Assembly: GCF_905220415.1 (NCBI RefSeq)
Contig: NC_059547.1
Location: forward strand, 3,050,501-3,114,500
Direction of reading: 5' to 3'
DNA length: 64,000 nt
Source of the DNA: Colias croceus
Lineage: Eukaryota; Arthropoda; Insecta; Lepidoptera; Pieridae
Below are positions 34,328-51,152 of the stretch, in pieces. Each line of letters starts with the position of its first letter. Positions within the stretch are counted from its first letter, which is position 1. Made by a program: the position numbers and the translations under genes. The notes under the pieces are model-generated. The model was given only the letters and a program-made list of their open reading frames with translations, had not been told where the DNA came from and searched no databases.

Positions 34328-35235
34328 CTTTCCGTTGTCTTTTAACACTTTCAAACAGACTGCTGAAACACCAAGGCCGAACGTCGTTTCATCTGCCGCA
34401 ACACGTGGTCAAAGAGCTCAAGTGGTGGTTGGTAAATTGCGAGAAGTTCTCTCGAATTCATCCTCCCTCAACCACACATTTCTTAACAACGGACGCGGCG
34501 GATTCGGGTTGGGGGGCCGAGCTAAACGGTATTCATATGAAGGGAGAATGGGTGGGCGCAGAAAGCTTACTTCATTCGAACCAAAAGGAAATGCTCACTG
34601 TTGTCAAATGTTTAAGGGAAGTAGGTCCCTCTCTGATTCATTCGTCAGTTCTTCTACAGTGCGACAACAAAGCCGTTGTAGCCTACTTAAAAAACGAAGG
34701 GGGTTGTCGGTCGGCGGAACTGATGAGACTAACTTACAACATTCCAGGCAGTTACAATATGGAAGCAGATCGCCTATCGCGGAACATGTCCCCCGCGGAA
34801 TGGCATTTACTACCATCAACGACAGATCTAGTGTTTGCGAAATGGGGAGTGCCAGATGTAGATCTTTTCGCTTCAACACGAGCTCATGTGGTACCCAAAT
34901 ATGTGAGTCTAGACCAACGGGATCGACAAGCATGGAAACACAACGCGTTTGCTTGGGAGTGGACCTTCAGGTTAGCGTGGGTATTTCCTCCTCAGAGTGT
35001 CCTGCCACGAGTGTTGATGCATCTCAATCGAGCGAAAGGTATGTACCTAATAGTAGCACCGAGGTGGCCGCGGGCGTTTTGGAGAGCAGATCTGAAGTCG
35101 CGAGCGATAGCACCACCCTTCACCGTCCGCCACCTGGAGACCAAACTAATAGATCTGACCACGGGCCTCCCTCCACCAAAGGTAAAGAATATGGTTCTCG
35201 AAATTTGGAAATGTGGGGGTGGACGCAAGCATTAG
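34319..35235 (+). CDS. DIRS RNase H domain (frame-shifted continuation of the RT ORF)
   Basis: The open frame containing this domain runs 33454-35235, but protein similarity begins near 34319 with GRLTFRCLL. RNase H acidic residues are all present: TTDAADSGWG, NQKEMLTVVK, LQCDNKAVVAY and NMEADRLSR. To join the reverse transcriptase, one frame change is needed at CAGGGCGG. A one-base loss in the G run, an assembly error or programmed frameshifting would each explain it. The end overlaps the start of the recombinase ORF. Confidence 0.85.
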
Positions 35236-36203
35236 AAACATGGTCAAGCCAGCAAAAATCGCTGTTGCGGTCAGGATGGCGAGGCTCTACTCTTAAAACG
35301 TATAAACCTGCTTGGGAACGGTGGATTAATTGGTGTTTAAAACACAATGTCGATATTAAGAATCCAACAGGATCTGATTTAGCCAAATATTTAGCTGATT
35401 TACATTTAGTCGAAAAACTTGCTTATAGGACAATTTTAGTTCATAAATCAGACGTGTCCACTTTATGTAAAACGGAGGACAATTCTAAGTTAAGTTCGAA
35501 TATTTTAGTAAAACGGATATTAAAAGCTATAGCAAATACTAGCCCAAAATTGCGCGCGGGTAACATTTGGGATACTTCCATTTTGATATCATGGTTAACT
35601 AATCATAATGTGCAGAATAGTAGTAACTTGTGGGAAATTTCACGCCGTTGTGCCATTATATTATTATTGTGTTCAGGTCATAGAATACATGACTTGACAC
35701 TTTTGAGCGTTGCAGAAGGCTTTTATATAGATAGTACCATAGAAAATTCTATAGTTTTTTGGCCTAAACATGGATCTAAGACTGACTCGGATTCATATGT
35801 TCAATCGGGTTGGAAATTATTGTCAAACGCAAATAACTATAATATCGACCCCGTATTTTGGATTAGGAAGTTATTCGATCTGGGCATGGATAGGCGTAAC
35901 TCGGCTAACGTAGATAATTTATTTGTAACCGTTTGTGGCAAGGCGAAAGCAGCTTCTAGAACTGTAATAGCTGGTTGGGTGAAATCTGCTTTGAGAGAGG
36001 CGGGGGTTGAAGCTGCTCCTGGTAGCGTTCGATCAGCTGTTGCCTCTAGGAGCTGGTTAGACAATGAACCTATAGATAAAATTCTTGCAAGGGGAAATTG
36101 GAGGTCACAAAATACCTTCAAAAAATATTATAGAAAAGAAGTGAGACCGGTTAATAATCAGAACAATTCTTTATGTGCTCTCTTTGAGCCCTTATCACAA
36201 TAA
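35211..36203 (+). CDS. DIRS tyrosine recombinase
   Basis: ATG at 35211, 330 residues, overlapping the end of the RNase H frame by 25 bp. The N-terminal part (TLKTYKPAWERWINWCLKHN) resembles the core-binding domain. The catalytic arginine is in LCSGHRIHDLTLL, the second arginine probably in SVRSAVASRSW, and the nucleophile tyrosine in FKKYYRKEV. The histidine usually three residues before the second arginine appears as glycine (PGSVR), unless the alignment is offset. The open frame extends upstream to 34296, but that part overlaps RNase H and is probably a shadow. The enzyme would insert the circular cDNA. Confidence 0.88.
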   Translation: MWGWTQALETWSSQQKSLLRSGWRGSTLKTYKPAWERWINWCLKHNVDIKNPTGSDLAKYLADLHLVEKLAYRTILVHKSDVSTLCKTEDNSKLSSNILVKRILKAIANTSPKLRAGNIWDTSILISWLTNHNVQNSSNLWEISRRCAIILLLCSGHRIHDLTLLSVAEGFYIDSTIENSIVFWPKHGSKTDSDSYVQSGWKLLSNANNYNIDPVFWIRKLFDLGMDRRNSANVDNLFVTVCGKAKAASRTVIAGWVKSALREAGVEAAPGSVRSAVASRSWLDNEPIDKILARGNWRSQNTFKKYYRKEVRPVNNQNNSLCALFEPLSQ

Positions 36204-36282
36204 TAAATTGAAATGATTATATTAATTTATTTTTTGTAATTAATCACATTGGCGTCTTGTTTACCAGGCGAAACCAAACAAT

Positions 36283-36389
36283 GTCTCATTATTGTTTAAA
36301 GGCCTCGAATAACGGCGTAAGGACATAATAGTTGAGTTTTACTTACCATTAAAACTCGTATTATGTCCAGGAGCCTTATTCGAGGCCTT
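36283..36389 (+). repeat. DIRS internal complementary region
   Basis: 36283-36330 is complementary to the outer left end of the element; 36331-36389 is complementary to the outer right end including the 28-bp extension. The two meet at ATAATA/GTTGAG, reproducing right end joined to left end. In DIRS1 this region templates circle closure. Confidence 0.92.
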
Positions 36390-36461
36390 ACATTAAGACC
36401 TGCCTGGTAGTTAGTTTGATTAAATAATTAATAAAATTAAATTATTTAAAATAATGAGACT

Positions 36462-36684
36462 CAATGAGCTAATTACTGCGAAAACCATTATTTAAAAGCT
36501 TAGCTGTACAAACGTCACTCTGGTAAAAACGGAAGCGCGACAACGAGGCCCTCTGTGGAGATAATTGGAACTACAACTACGAAATGTCGGCCGGAAATCA
36601 AAGATGTCTCTCTCATTATTGTTTAAAGGCCTCGAATAAGGCTCCTGGACATAATACGAGTTTTAATGGTAAGTAAAACTCAAC
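36462..36684 (-). repeat. DIRS right inverted terminal repeat with 28-bp extension
   Basis: 36462-36656 pairs with the left repeat; 36657-36684 (CGAGTTTTAATGGTAAGTAA onward) is found only here and in the internal complementary region. Confidence 0.92.
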
Positions 36685-39594
36685 TATTTTTGACAATTTA
36701 CTAATTCTTGACAATATTTATTCATATTCAATTTAGCGCGTACACGAATAAAAATATTAAAATTGTTTATATAACATATTTATTTATTTCTAACCGAATA
36801 CATTTGAACTAATATAAAATGCGTTCAAAGCCCACTATGAAATGATTCCTTCTAAATATAAAAAAATGCAACACCAAATCAAATGGTGCGTACGATTACA
36901 TATTTTATTAAAAACTAAATTACATTTTATTTACATGCTCATATTTCTAAATATTTGCATCTGAACAATACATACATTAAAACCTTATTCCTATGAACCT
37001 ATTTTGTGCAATTGTTGATGCTTTTAAAAAGTTAAGCAACTACTACATAGTTCTATTTTCAAATTTTAAAATTAACGAATATAGTCTATGGCATCGTAAT
37101 CGTAACGTCGAAATGAGGGTGACAACAAGCAGTAACAATAGGCATGACGAAAGATTTTGAAATCCTCTTCCATAATGTGTGTATACGTTTACTATACAAG
37201 AAAAACCCTATATTTCAGTAATATACTTAAATTTAACGAAGATAAAAGCCATTTTTCAAAAAATATTTATCAACTGTGCCAAAACAGCTCGGAGGTGTCA
37301 TGGCGTAAGCGTGACGTCACTCTTTAGTAAATACGTAATTATTTGTATGCATTGCGAAGAAAATTAAAGAAATATTTATTTAATATGTGTTATAGAAACG
37401 AATTTCAAAGTTTATAAGTGGTGTGCAGTATTGCAGTGTGAATCCACATTAAAATAATACTAAAAAATATGTTAGTAATTATTTTAAGCGAGAAAATAAT
37501 AAGAAATGATTGTATAAAGTTGTCGCGGAGAACCCCGAAACCACGTATTCGTGAATTCGCAATTATATTTCTGTTCCGAGTCGATAAAGCATACGTGAAA
37601 CAATAGAAAATAAATAAAAATGCGTATTCTCAACATATTCATAACAACAAAATACATCTGACGTGAGTTGTTTACTTAAGCGTGACGTCACGCGTGTTTT
37701 AGTCAAAATGGCCAACTGCAGAATTTCAATGTTTTATTTTATTGATAATCTCATTAATCTTAGTGTTTTTAAGATTTTTAAGTCACTATATTGAATTCAT
37801 TTATTATACATTTTCCCTTAAAAACACTAATACGATCATTTATGGATACTGTCGTCATGCCTATTGCACACACCTTAGACGCGTCCATATTCCATACGTG
37901 TAATAACTATTTAACCTTATAACCTTAGGAGTGGATTTAGACAATAATTAACTCGCCACTACACAATAAAAACGAATACATAACATGTCGATAGCGTACA
38001 GGAATAAAATAGCTAGAGGCCGTAAATCGAATCTAGTCAATTATAGCCTAAACCCGGTATCACATTTAGCGAAAATGCCTCCTTGAACTAATCTATGCGA
38101 TCGAATTTAGAAGGAGAATGACAATAGCAGAGAACGATATAAGTGTTGTCCTCTTAAATTCGGTCGGTTAATGCTATGTTTAATTGTGCGGTGTAATGCA
38201 GTAGTTAATACGATATAATATGATATCTGCATCATACATCTATTTATTATAAATATTGAAGAAATTTAAATCGGCTTTATTTTAGACGGGGTACTGTGAC
38301 GTAACAATAACTAAGATAATAATTTTGCTTGGCTTGGCTGTGGGTTTTAAAAACGTTGAGATTTTTATTATATTTTTTTATCTGTTCTTAACATAATATT
38401 GCTGTGCAATTTAAACTTTGATTTATTTTATTTTGAATTTAATTTTAAACCTTTTAAAGGTCACGTATAAATGAAGATATCATTGTAGTCTACTGTTATA
38501 GCTTATTTAGCTTCTGACGATATGTATTACCGCATCGACAATGCGGGTGCCTCCGAAAGAACTTTAGAAATAATTTTGTATCAAACTTAAACAATAATCT
38601 TATAAAATCCACCTTTAAATATTGTACCTCGCTCTCGATCGCTGTAGGACATTCGCCAATAATAATGTATATTTATTTCACTGTAATTAATGCTGTTAAT
38701 TAAAATTACAATATACATAGGTACATATATAAACTCTTAGCGAATACTGAATATGTACTTATCGAAAACTACCATGAAATACAACAATGGAAACAAAAAT
38801 AAGCAATAATCGAAAAATATAATCTCTGCCTAACATAAAATTTAACAATTCCACGTCAAACGAACGACCACTTATCCGTGTGGTCAGAGCCAAATGTACG
38901 ACAATAAAAAAAACAAGTGGTGGGCAAATAACCTTTAATTAATGTAGGAATGTATTAATTCTATTTCCAGCGTCAGTGAAAGCACCCAAAAAATACGAAA
39001 TATTACGTTTAAAATTGTATAAAACGACTGCCATATTGTAACCATAGAGAAATGTCAATGTCATTTCACAGATAATACAAAAGCGTTTACATATACGGAC
39101 CTCACTCACATCCACGTTACATTAATGATTATTAACGTTAAAAATTAACATCTATGTATGCATTTGCAGTCCATTGTTTGTGTCAGCGCACTGTGGTGTC
39201 GGAATCGACGGATGGTGGTGCGGCTTGTTGCTAGCAATGCTGTTTGCACTGGCTTCAGCTTTTCTACACTATCTGCGGACAACAAGGATATTTTAATATA
39301 AAATGAATTATTATGAGGAAATGATTTTGATATCTATAACATTAGAAAAATACAATTTATCATGACTTGCCACTTAATATCGTTCTAGAAACTTCGTTTC
39401 AGTTACAGAAGATCTTTCGTTTCATCTTGAAGGGTTACTTGCAGCGCAACCGCACCTTACTCGGGTGAAAACTTGAAAACATTCGTACAATATACCAATT
39501 TTTTCATTCTTATATGGAAAAACCATTTATAATTTGCTTATGGGGGTTCACGGATTCGTGCGAATGTAAATGACCAGTATAAGTCTAGATTCTA
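36685..39594. other. Intergenic or distal Rac 3' UTR, no gene recognised
   Basis: About 2.9 kb of AT-rich sequence downstream of Rac. Contains a GC-richer island near 39178-39272 with a possible minus-strand splice acceptor (reported as a finding). The extent of the Rac 3' UTR cannot be set from sequence. Confidence 0.4.
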
Positions 39595-39632
39595 TCTAGA
39601 AAGTTGGGTGCAACCTAACCTTGTAGTATGTA

Positions 39633-39797
39633 TTCTAGAAAATTCGAGAATGTTCTAGAAGCTCATCTATGCAGCCCTTACAGCAGCACGCACTTCCGTT
39701 TCACCTTGACGGGCTGCACAGCACACAACTACAACTTTAACAGGCCGCATTCTGGAAAGGTCGGGAATGTTCTAGAAAGTTGGAGAATGTTCTAGAA
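39633..39797. promoter_or_regulatory. Two phased heat-shock-element-like arrays beside the Rac stop codon
   Basis: 39633-39660: six perfect alternating TTC/GAA triplets, each spaced by 2 bp. 39750-39797: ten slots in the same register, eight perfect and two off by one base (GTC, TTG). Alternating nGAAn pentamers are the known binding pattern of trimeric heat-shock factor. The arrays lie 18-182 bp after the Rac stop, so presumably in its 3' UTR. Binding is inference. Confidence 0.6.
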
Positions 39798-39814
39798 GCT
39801 CACCTATGCAGCCC

Positions 39815-44353
<4,539 letters not shown>

Positions 44354-45336
44354 CTATTAGTATAAAAGTATACGGTAACAAAGTTTAAAACGAGAGAAGT
44401 TGGATATAAATTAGAATCCAAATCACTTTAAAACCTATACATGATACAAGAAAAAAAATAACTGATTGAAAAAAATTGAGCAGTTCAAAGAAAAAGCACT
44501 AAATTAGTATAAATACAAACAAAATGATTTTGAAAGTAACAGTTTAACACCTCTATTTAAACACATAGTAAAGCAGCTACTAATCCGAGAGAAAACAACT
44601 TTCTATAACACACTAAAATGTTCTACTCATACTTGGTCCATTATCATTATTCTACTAATAAGCATCAACAATAAAGCAAACAAAATTGAAAACTAAACAC
44701 ACTTTAGTCAGCGTAGATACTAGATGTAATGAATTGAATTTTAACTCCTAAAAATTTTAGACATCGATATTTATTGTATTCTTATTCGCTTCTTTAGAAG
44801 TTGTAATATTGAGTGCTCCGTGTTGAAAAATTTATAAGTTCATTTGTAAAGAATCTCCGTAACTGATAAAAATCCATCGGATTTTGAAGAACTCTTTCGG
44901 CACCAGGAAGCCGCATTATCCCTGAGTGCTTCAAGCCATTCTTATCTTTATCGCGAGACAATTTGTTGTATCATATCTTACACAAAACCTCGGACAAAAA
45001 GCCGAGAGTGCCTTGTTAGACGCGTGCGTTATATCCTTAGGCTAAAGGCCGGCACGTAAAAAAATACATAAGGCGAGCACTTCAAAGCCAAAACCTTTTT
45101 TTGACCTACAAAAAAACCACACTCGAGCACGTTCTAGCAAAGGCGGAGGATATTATTCAAGTTAACACATAAATTGTAGAGATACGCGAACGTGAAGTTT
45201 ATTATACGCAATAAATAAGCTTTAGGCATCCTCGATACCGCATTAATGCTCTTTGAATATCTATAATATTCCTCTCGTGACTGCTTTCCAATTTTAGTCA
45301 TATTTTGGTGTATCGGTAATAGTATGCTTGCTTAGT

Positions 45337-45460
45337 ACTAGCTGTGCCCCGCGGTTTTCCCCGAATTATTCCGCTCTCATTGGTCTGTGCGTGATGATAT
45401 ATAGCCAATAGGCTTCCTCGATAATTGGACTATGCAATAAAGAACAATTTTTTTAAATAG
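45337..45460 (+). repeat. Short dispersed repeat, diverged type 2, head only
   Basis: ACTAGCTGTGCCCCGCGGTT with GTGATGATATATAGCC and CTTCCTCGATAA; the tail is lost. Confidence 0.6.
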
Positions 45461-46582
45461 ATTACATACAAAGGTAAAAGTATTCAGATAAATGCGAAAT
45501 CATCTTGTAACCCTGTATAATGTTTTTTTAGCTCATTCTTAAGTTCACCCTATACGTATGTATATGGACTTCAAATAGAAGATGTTATTAAAAGTTATAA
45601 CAGTATTTACCTATAAGTCAACGAGATAGACTTTACCATGCACTTACGAAGAATGCAATATCATGAAATGGATGGATCGTTTGTCTTTCGAAAGATATTA
45701 ACTAAATACACTCGTAAAATTATAGCTAAAACATTATTAGACGAGAATTTCAAGGCGTCGTAAAACCGCTTCCTAGAAACATTAAAGCACGTGCAGTATT
45801 CAGTATTCACGAGTCCTTATACATAATATTAATATTTCAAAGACCGCAAGCCATTTTGATAAAATTTTACGACCAGTCTTTCTTTCTTTTTGTTCATATC
45901 TAATTATACAAATCCGTCACACATAAATGAAAAACAATAGTCCATAACTTCATTTCAATACCTATAGTTCGCATACATAGTTGGTTTATCTTTCTGTTAT
46001 TTTAAACTAAACCCTAAGGCCTACGATCAACACCCTTAACACGATCATGTAACATTGTTGTATTTATGACTCACAAGGGCTCCGTTGTGACCGCGCCCTA
46101 ACAGCAATCATAGATAGACAAATGTGTGCATTTACTTGCCGCGTCTAGAGGTCGGAGAGTGGTCAGATATTACCAAGTTCGTAATTCTACCCTCGTATTA
46201 ATACAACATCCTGTTATCCATTTAAGAATGGCGTATGAGCAACGTTTCCGTTATGTATTTGAATATTAATGGCAATAGATTCTTCTAGTGCTCCTCGCGT
46301 AATTCAAAACTTCGGCGTAGATATCTTTTCTGTCCAATTAATGAAACTAACATTGACTAATTGATTGATGCACAAACTTTCAACTAAATCGGGAATACCA
46401 TACTTATAACTTGAAAGTATTTTTAGGACCAAAAAAGTAATTTCATACTTATGAAGGTTAGTTTCGAGTGTGACCAAAATTTATTTAACTATCCGCTTTT
46501 TTAGAAGGCATTAAGCGTAACGAATCTATGAATTAAATGGGTGTCATATATCAATTATCAATCAATCAATCATTTATTTAGA

Positions 46583-46781
46583 ACTAGCTGCTGCGCGCGG
46601 TTTCACCCCCGTGGCCCCAATTCCTGTTGGTCGTAGCGTGATCATATATAACCTATAACCTTCCTCGATAAATGGGCTATCTAACACCGAAATAATTTTT
46701 CAAATCGGACCAGTAGTGTCCGAGATTAGCGCGTTCAAACAAACAAACAAACTCTTCAGCTTTATAATATTAGTATAGATT
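46583..46781 (+). repeat. Short dispersed repeat, type 2, full copy
   Basis: ACTAGCTGCTGCGCGCGGTT to AATATTAGTATAGATT; closest to 16251-16446. Confidence 0.8.
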
Positions 46782-48439
46782 ACATTACTAAAGCATTAGT
46801 AAAATCAATACCCTACGTACCTACAATACTTTATTCATACAACCACTGGTATATGTATCATGAATCATCCAATCAACTATCAACATTCTTTCAAAGCTTA
46901 CAACTTCGCTATCTACGATCAACTGTTCGCAATTTTCATTTTGCACAAAGAATTTTCCGTGGCTCAGTTAAGTCGTTCTTCCAAATGACCGAGATCTTCG
47001 ACAAACATCACGATAACCCCGCAATTGTTCAATCAGCAATCAGTATTGCTGACTCATCGCTTATCGTGTAAAATCGGAACCGCTACCAATGACATCTCTG
47101 ACTCACGGACTGAAAACAAACGTTATTTTGTCATATTTTCATTACAATCTCATTTGTACTCGTTGAAGATATCGGCGCGAGGGGTCAATGAGTTATTTGA
47201 CTTGAAACGAGACGTGACTATTTATGAATATGACTTCGCCGCTCGTTATTTCTCTATTGTTTTAGCGCGTCTGCGATCTATTTTACCTCATAAAATGCAT
47301 TTTGCTTTGTAAAATAATGCACTTTTCGTATTATGAACTTCAATAGCATTCCTTTTATTCGCTAGTTATTTAGTTTATATTGCTCATCGTCTCTTTATGG
47401 CTACCTATTTATTTGCCATACTATAAGTTTGAACAGTTTTGTTTATCCATATAATTTTAACTTGCACTGAGTATGTGATTCTGGATTTCGACAAAGCATC
47501 ATAATATTTGCAAAATATAGAAGCATCGGAAACAACAGACTAACGACCACACGATAAACAATACGTGCATACCCGTTCTACATTATCTAATGAAAAAATG
47601 TAGCAAACTGGGTTATAGCATGACTGAAGGCAGTCAATTTGACACCAGCATCGCAACATTCATTGCGCAAACTGTCTACGTAACAATTGATCGGAGACCT
47701 AAATAAATCTTCGAGTAAATCGTTCAGCGTGGGCATGGTTCTCGGCACTCAAGGTTGTTCAGTAGCGTCACCGCTAAAAACGATTAACTCTTGTTTTTCT
47801 CGAATTAACGTAGTATTCTAATTTGATGAGCAGCGAAATAGATATCGATTTAGTACACCGCAGGCGAGTTATTGAATTATAAAATGCAACCCTCGTATTT
47901 GAAACGTCGATCGTATTTTCTATTTTTTTGAACTGTTGAAAGTTTTTTTCACTATTCCGATGTGACAATTTACCGTATTGTTTTAGCCTGTTTTATTCGT
48001 TCCGAACTTTATATAGAATCAAATTCAATTGCAATAGCAATCGTGCCAATCTGACAAGTTTCACATTTATTTCAATTATCCATATCAATTGTTTTTAATC
48101 GTACAATGTAATATCAGATTAGAATAGAGTTGCTGGAATTAGGAAGGTAGGTAAAGAACTTAAAATAAATTATCTGATAATAACAGCATATCATATGCTA
48201 CCGATATTCCATAATAAGTGTAAGCAAAGAGAGAGAAGCAAGCCCGTCGCGAAATCAAAACGTCGCGGGAGACCCGGTTATAAATAACTCGACTCGTAAC
48301 TCGTAACATTGTGCAGTCATTCATCGTAACCGTGGGCCCACAGTTGACAGATATATACTACGTACATACAGTTAGGAAACTAAGCCCCTGCGATGAAATT
48401 ATGACGTATAGCTATAGGGCTGTTACCTTTTTGATATTT

Positions 48440-48510
48440 AACCGACTTCAAAAATGGAGGAGGTTATCAATTCGGCCTGTATATTTCTGTTTGCTTTTTT
48501 TCACAGTTGA
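48440..48510 (+). repeat. Dispersed repeat, ACCGACTTCAAAA family, end fragment
   Basis: ACCGACTTCAAAAATGGAGG then TTATCAATTCGGCCTGTAT, matching 981-1019. Confidence 0.7.
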
Positions 48511-50984
48511 CTTTGTGGTAATTTTGAGATTAAAACCCGTTAAAATTAAAAAATGGTGTAGCCTAAATATGAATTTACAAGAAGAAACAATCTCAATAAA
48601 ATATATACCTTGTAAAAGTAAATAGGTACGTTTTTTTCAGTGCTATATTTCGAAATCTTGTCTTTTTTGGACGCCGAAGGCTATTTTAATGTAGGTACCT
48701 ACCTAAATTATTTATAATGCTTGATATTTGTATGATACATATAAGTATTCAATAATTATTTTAAACTAGAATTAACAATACTTGTATGTAGGTATACCTA
48801 CTAAATTATTTTTATAACGATAAAATAAATTAAATTAAAAAACACAAAATATGCAAAAATAAATTAAAATTATTATTATACGAACATAGAACCTCCTTTT
48901 ATATAACCTTTTTGTTTTAGGATGAAAAAGAAAATAGTTTGACAGGCTTAGTGCTTGACAAAGTGGTAAAGTCACGTATCGATAAAAATACAATAATTAT
49001 TATTTTATCTATCTTTTTCTTCCCTAATATTTACGTAATTATGCACATAAATTTAAACAAGATTTTTTAAGGTTTCCAATTTTTAGATTTTCGTGCTCTT
49101 CTAGATTGCGTAAAAAATAGATGCGGTCTTTAAACAGACTGGACTCCTAATAGGTACTATTTGTAGCTATCATTTTGGTAGAAAATATGTCAACATAATT
49201 TAAAACTCATACTGCCATATCTATAGAAATTAAAAAAATAGTCTCTTTTTAACTTGTAGTCAGATACGATACAGATATATGTATATTTATTGAAAGGGCT
49301 ACAAACTGAAACAATCGATATTTATTTAATGTGAAATGACATCACTTTAAACTTTTTTCCATACTATATTCAAAATCTGTGGATGTGTCACCCGCTACTA
49401 TCGATCCCCCTCAATACCCTCGAAAACACGCTTTATGGGGGGGGGAGCCATTTCGAACATTTTGTATGAAGTTTCCTTACTGTATGTATCTGTATATTGT
49501 GGTGGGCCAGTGCGTTTTGTTCGTTTTTCCTCCGATACTTCAAGTGAGAAACAATTGCCAATTGGCAAAAATATTCTTGCAAAAGTGCAGGGCAGTTTTT
49601 TCTGGTAGTGAATGTAATAAATCTAAAAGATAAATCTTCGTCTATATAGACTTTTAACTATGAACATTTCCACCTCAAATGTTTCCACGAATCGAGATAT
49701 ATTTTGATGGTCAAATGTTCTGGTTCCAGTAAAGTATCAAGGCCTGTTTCCTCATAACTGCTAACTATACCAAATATATATATGTAAAGTTTACCGCTAT
49801 CCTCTGACTGCATTCAAACAATCTGCAACTACTCAGAACCCAACTCATGATGCCCGTTGTTTCTGGAATATCTGCGATGTTCCCTATCTAATCATCTCCA
49901 ACTGTACACATAGCTGAAAACGTGCTTAGGAAACTGTCTGATACCATCAACGTTGTAACAACTTGTTATTGTGATTCATCGTCAAGATCGTGGATGCGGA
50001 TCATGCTGGTTGACGCCTGTTCTTGTTTTTACATAATTTCTATAAAACAATGTCGGAAATACCAAGTATTTCTATTTTTAACGTTACAAAGGCATGTATT
50101 ATTATCTTTATGATTTTTTTGAAACTCGAATTTTGCGATGTAAGAAGTGGTCTCCCGGTCGTAACTACTAGTCTTAAAAATAGGATAGTTGAAGTTTAGT
50201 TTACATAACAGGGTAATTGCTATTAAACCTAGCCTATCTTTGCAAAAACTGATGATTAGGTGGGATTTTCTCTAGTATGCCACAGCCGTATCTAGTCTTT
50301 CCAAACTCCGTGATCACGATTACGTATGCCAACGAGCCGTCATAGACAAAGAAACCGTCCGGTAACTTGACACACTTCAGGTATTGTACGCCAGTTGCCA
50401 GAGAGGTTTTTATGAATCCACAATAGTCAACTATTTAACAGGAACTCTTGTTTTTGTTTTGTATAAACGGACACAAAAGGGCCGCGTGTACTAGTTTATT
50501 AACAACTTGTTTTCGGCAAAGTTTCGCCAGTGATAAGTGAAAAGGCTTTTCCTTTGGATGAAACTTACGTAGCTGATTTATTGGGCTGGAAATATTTCGA
50601 TTGGAAGTTCTCAGAACTATTGGACGTCTATAGATATTCGTGACATGTAGTTTTGTAAGTTTCTAAACTATATTATCTTTAGTTGGTGTATATTTTACTA
50701 GAAATTTCATGAGAGCCAGTAGGTATAGTTAGTTGCAATACATTGCCCACAAAACCGTATTTTATTTTAAATGTTTTTAGTTGTCTTTTCACGTTCTGAA
50801 TGTTTGTAGTGAGAACTTAAGTTCTTTCAAACTACAATCGCGATGCACGTAAGTTCTTAGTATACAGTAGTGATGTCACATAGTCGTAGCCCCCTTTAGG
50901 AACAAGTCGTTTGTCGAATTCTTTTTACCTCAATGACTGTAATAATAATTAAATTATTGTCTTTTGAAAATTTTAAATAATAAA

Positions 50985-51152
50985 AAAACGTGTGGCACTC
51001 GGGGACTGCCGCGGTAAAGCTATTGCATGCTATGCCTTCAAGCCATACCTCCGTGCCCGTCGGAGTGGGGAGCGTGAGGTTTTTTCGTTACGGAATTTCT
51101 CGATTCGGTCCCTGCGCTCAAGGCCCGCGATAGAAGCTATGCAATAGCTTAA
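50985..51152 (+). repeat. Dispersed repeat, CGGGGACTGCCGCGGTAAAG family, copy 2
   Basis: Shorter and probably closer to the ancestral form than 10556-10795; ends in the complementary words AAGCTATTGCAT and ATGCAATAGCTT. Confidence 0.8.

Larger units (their letters stand above)
31782..36684 (+). mobile_element. DIRS-type tyrosine-recombinase retrotransposon, near complete
   Basis: Inverted terminal repeats 31782-31977 and 36462-36656, with a 28-bp extension on the right (to 36684). Between the ORFs and the right repeat lies an internal complementary region (36283-36389). Order of genes: gag-like ORF, reverse transcriptase, RNase H, tyrosine recombinase, all on the plus strand and overlapping, as in DIRS1. 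There is no LTR, integrase or protease. The flanks share TATT at both junctions and no target duplication is visible, fitting recombinase-mediated insertion of a circle. The only obvious lesion is one frame change between reverse transcriptase and RNase H. Confidence 0.95.

Noticed and set aside
34296..35210. Upstream half of the long frame that contains the recombinase
   Set aside because: It overlaps the RNase H frame, which has the recognisable motifs; this part has none.
39643..39712. Second CAAX-encoding end as an alternative Rac exon
   Set aside because: A TAG in the same frame lies between the only nearby AG acceptor and the copied codons.
49379..49633. 84-codon plus-strand frame
   Set aside because: No recognisable domain, no splice partners; AT-rich intronic setting.
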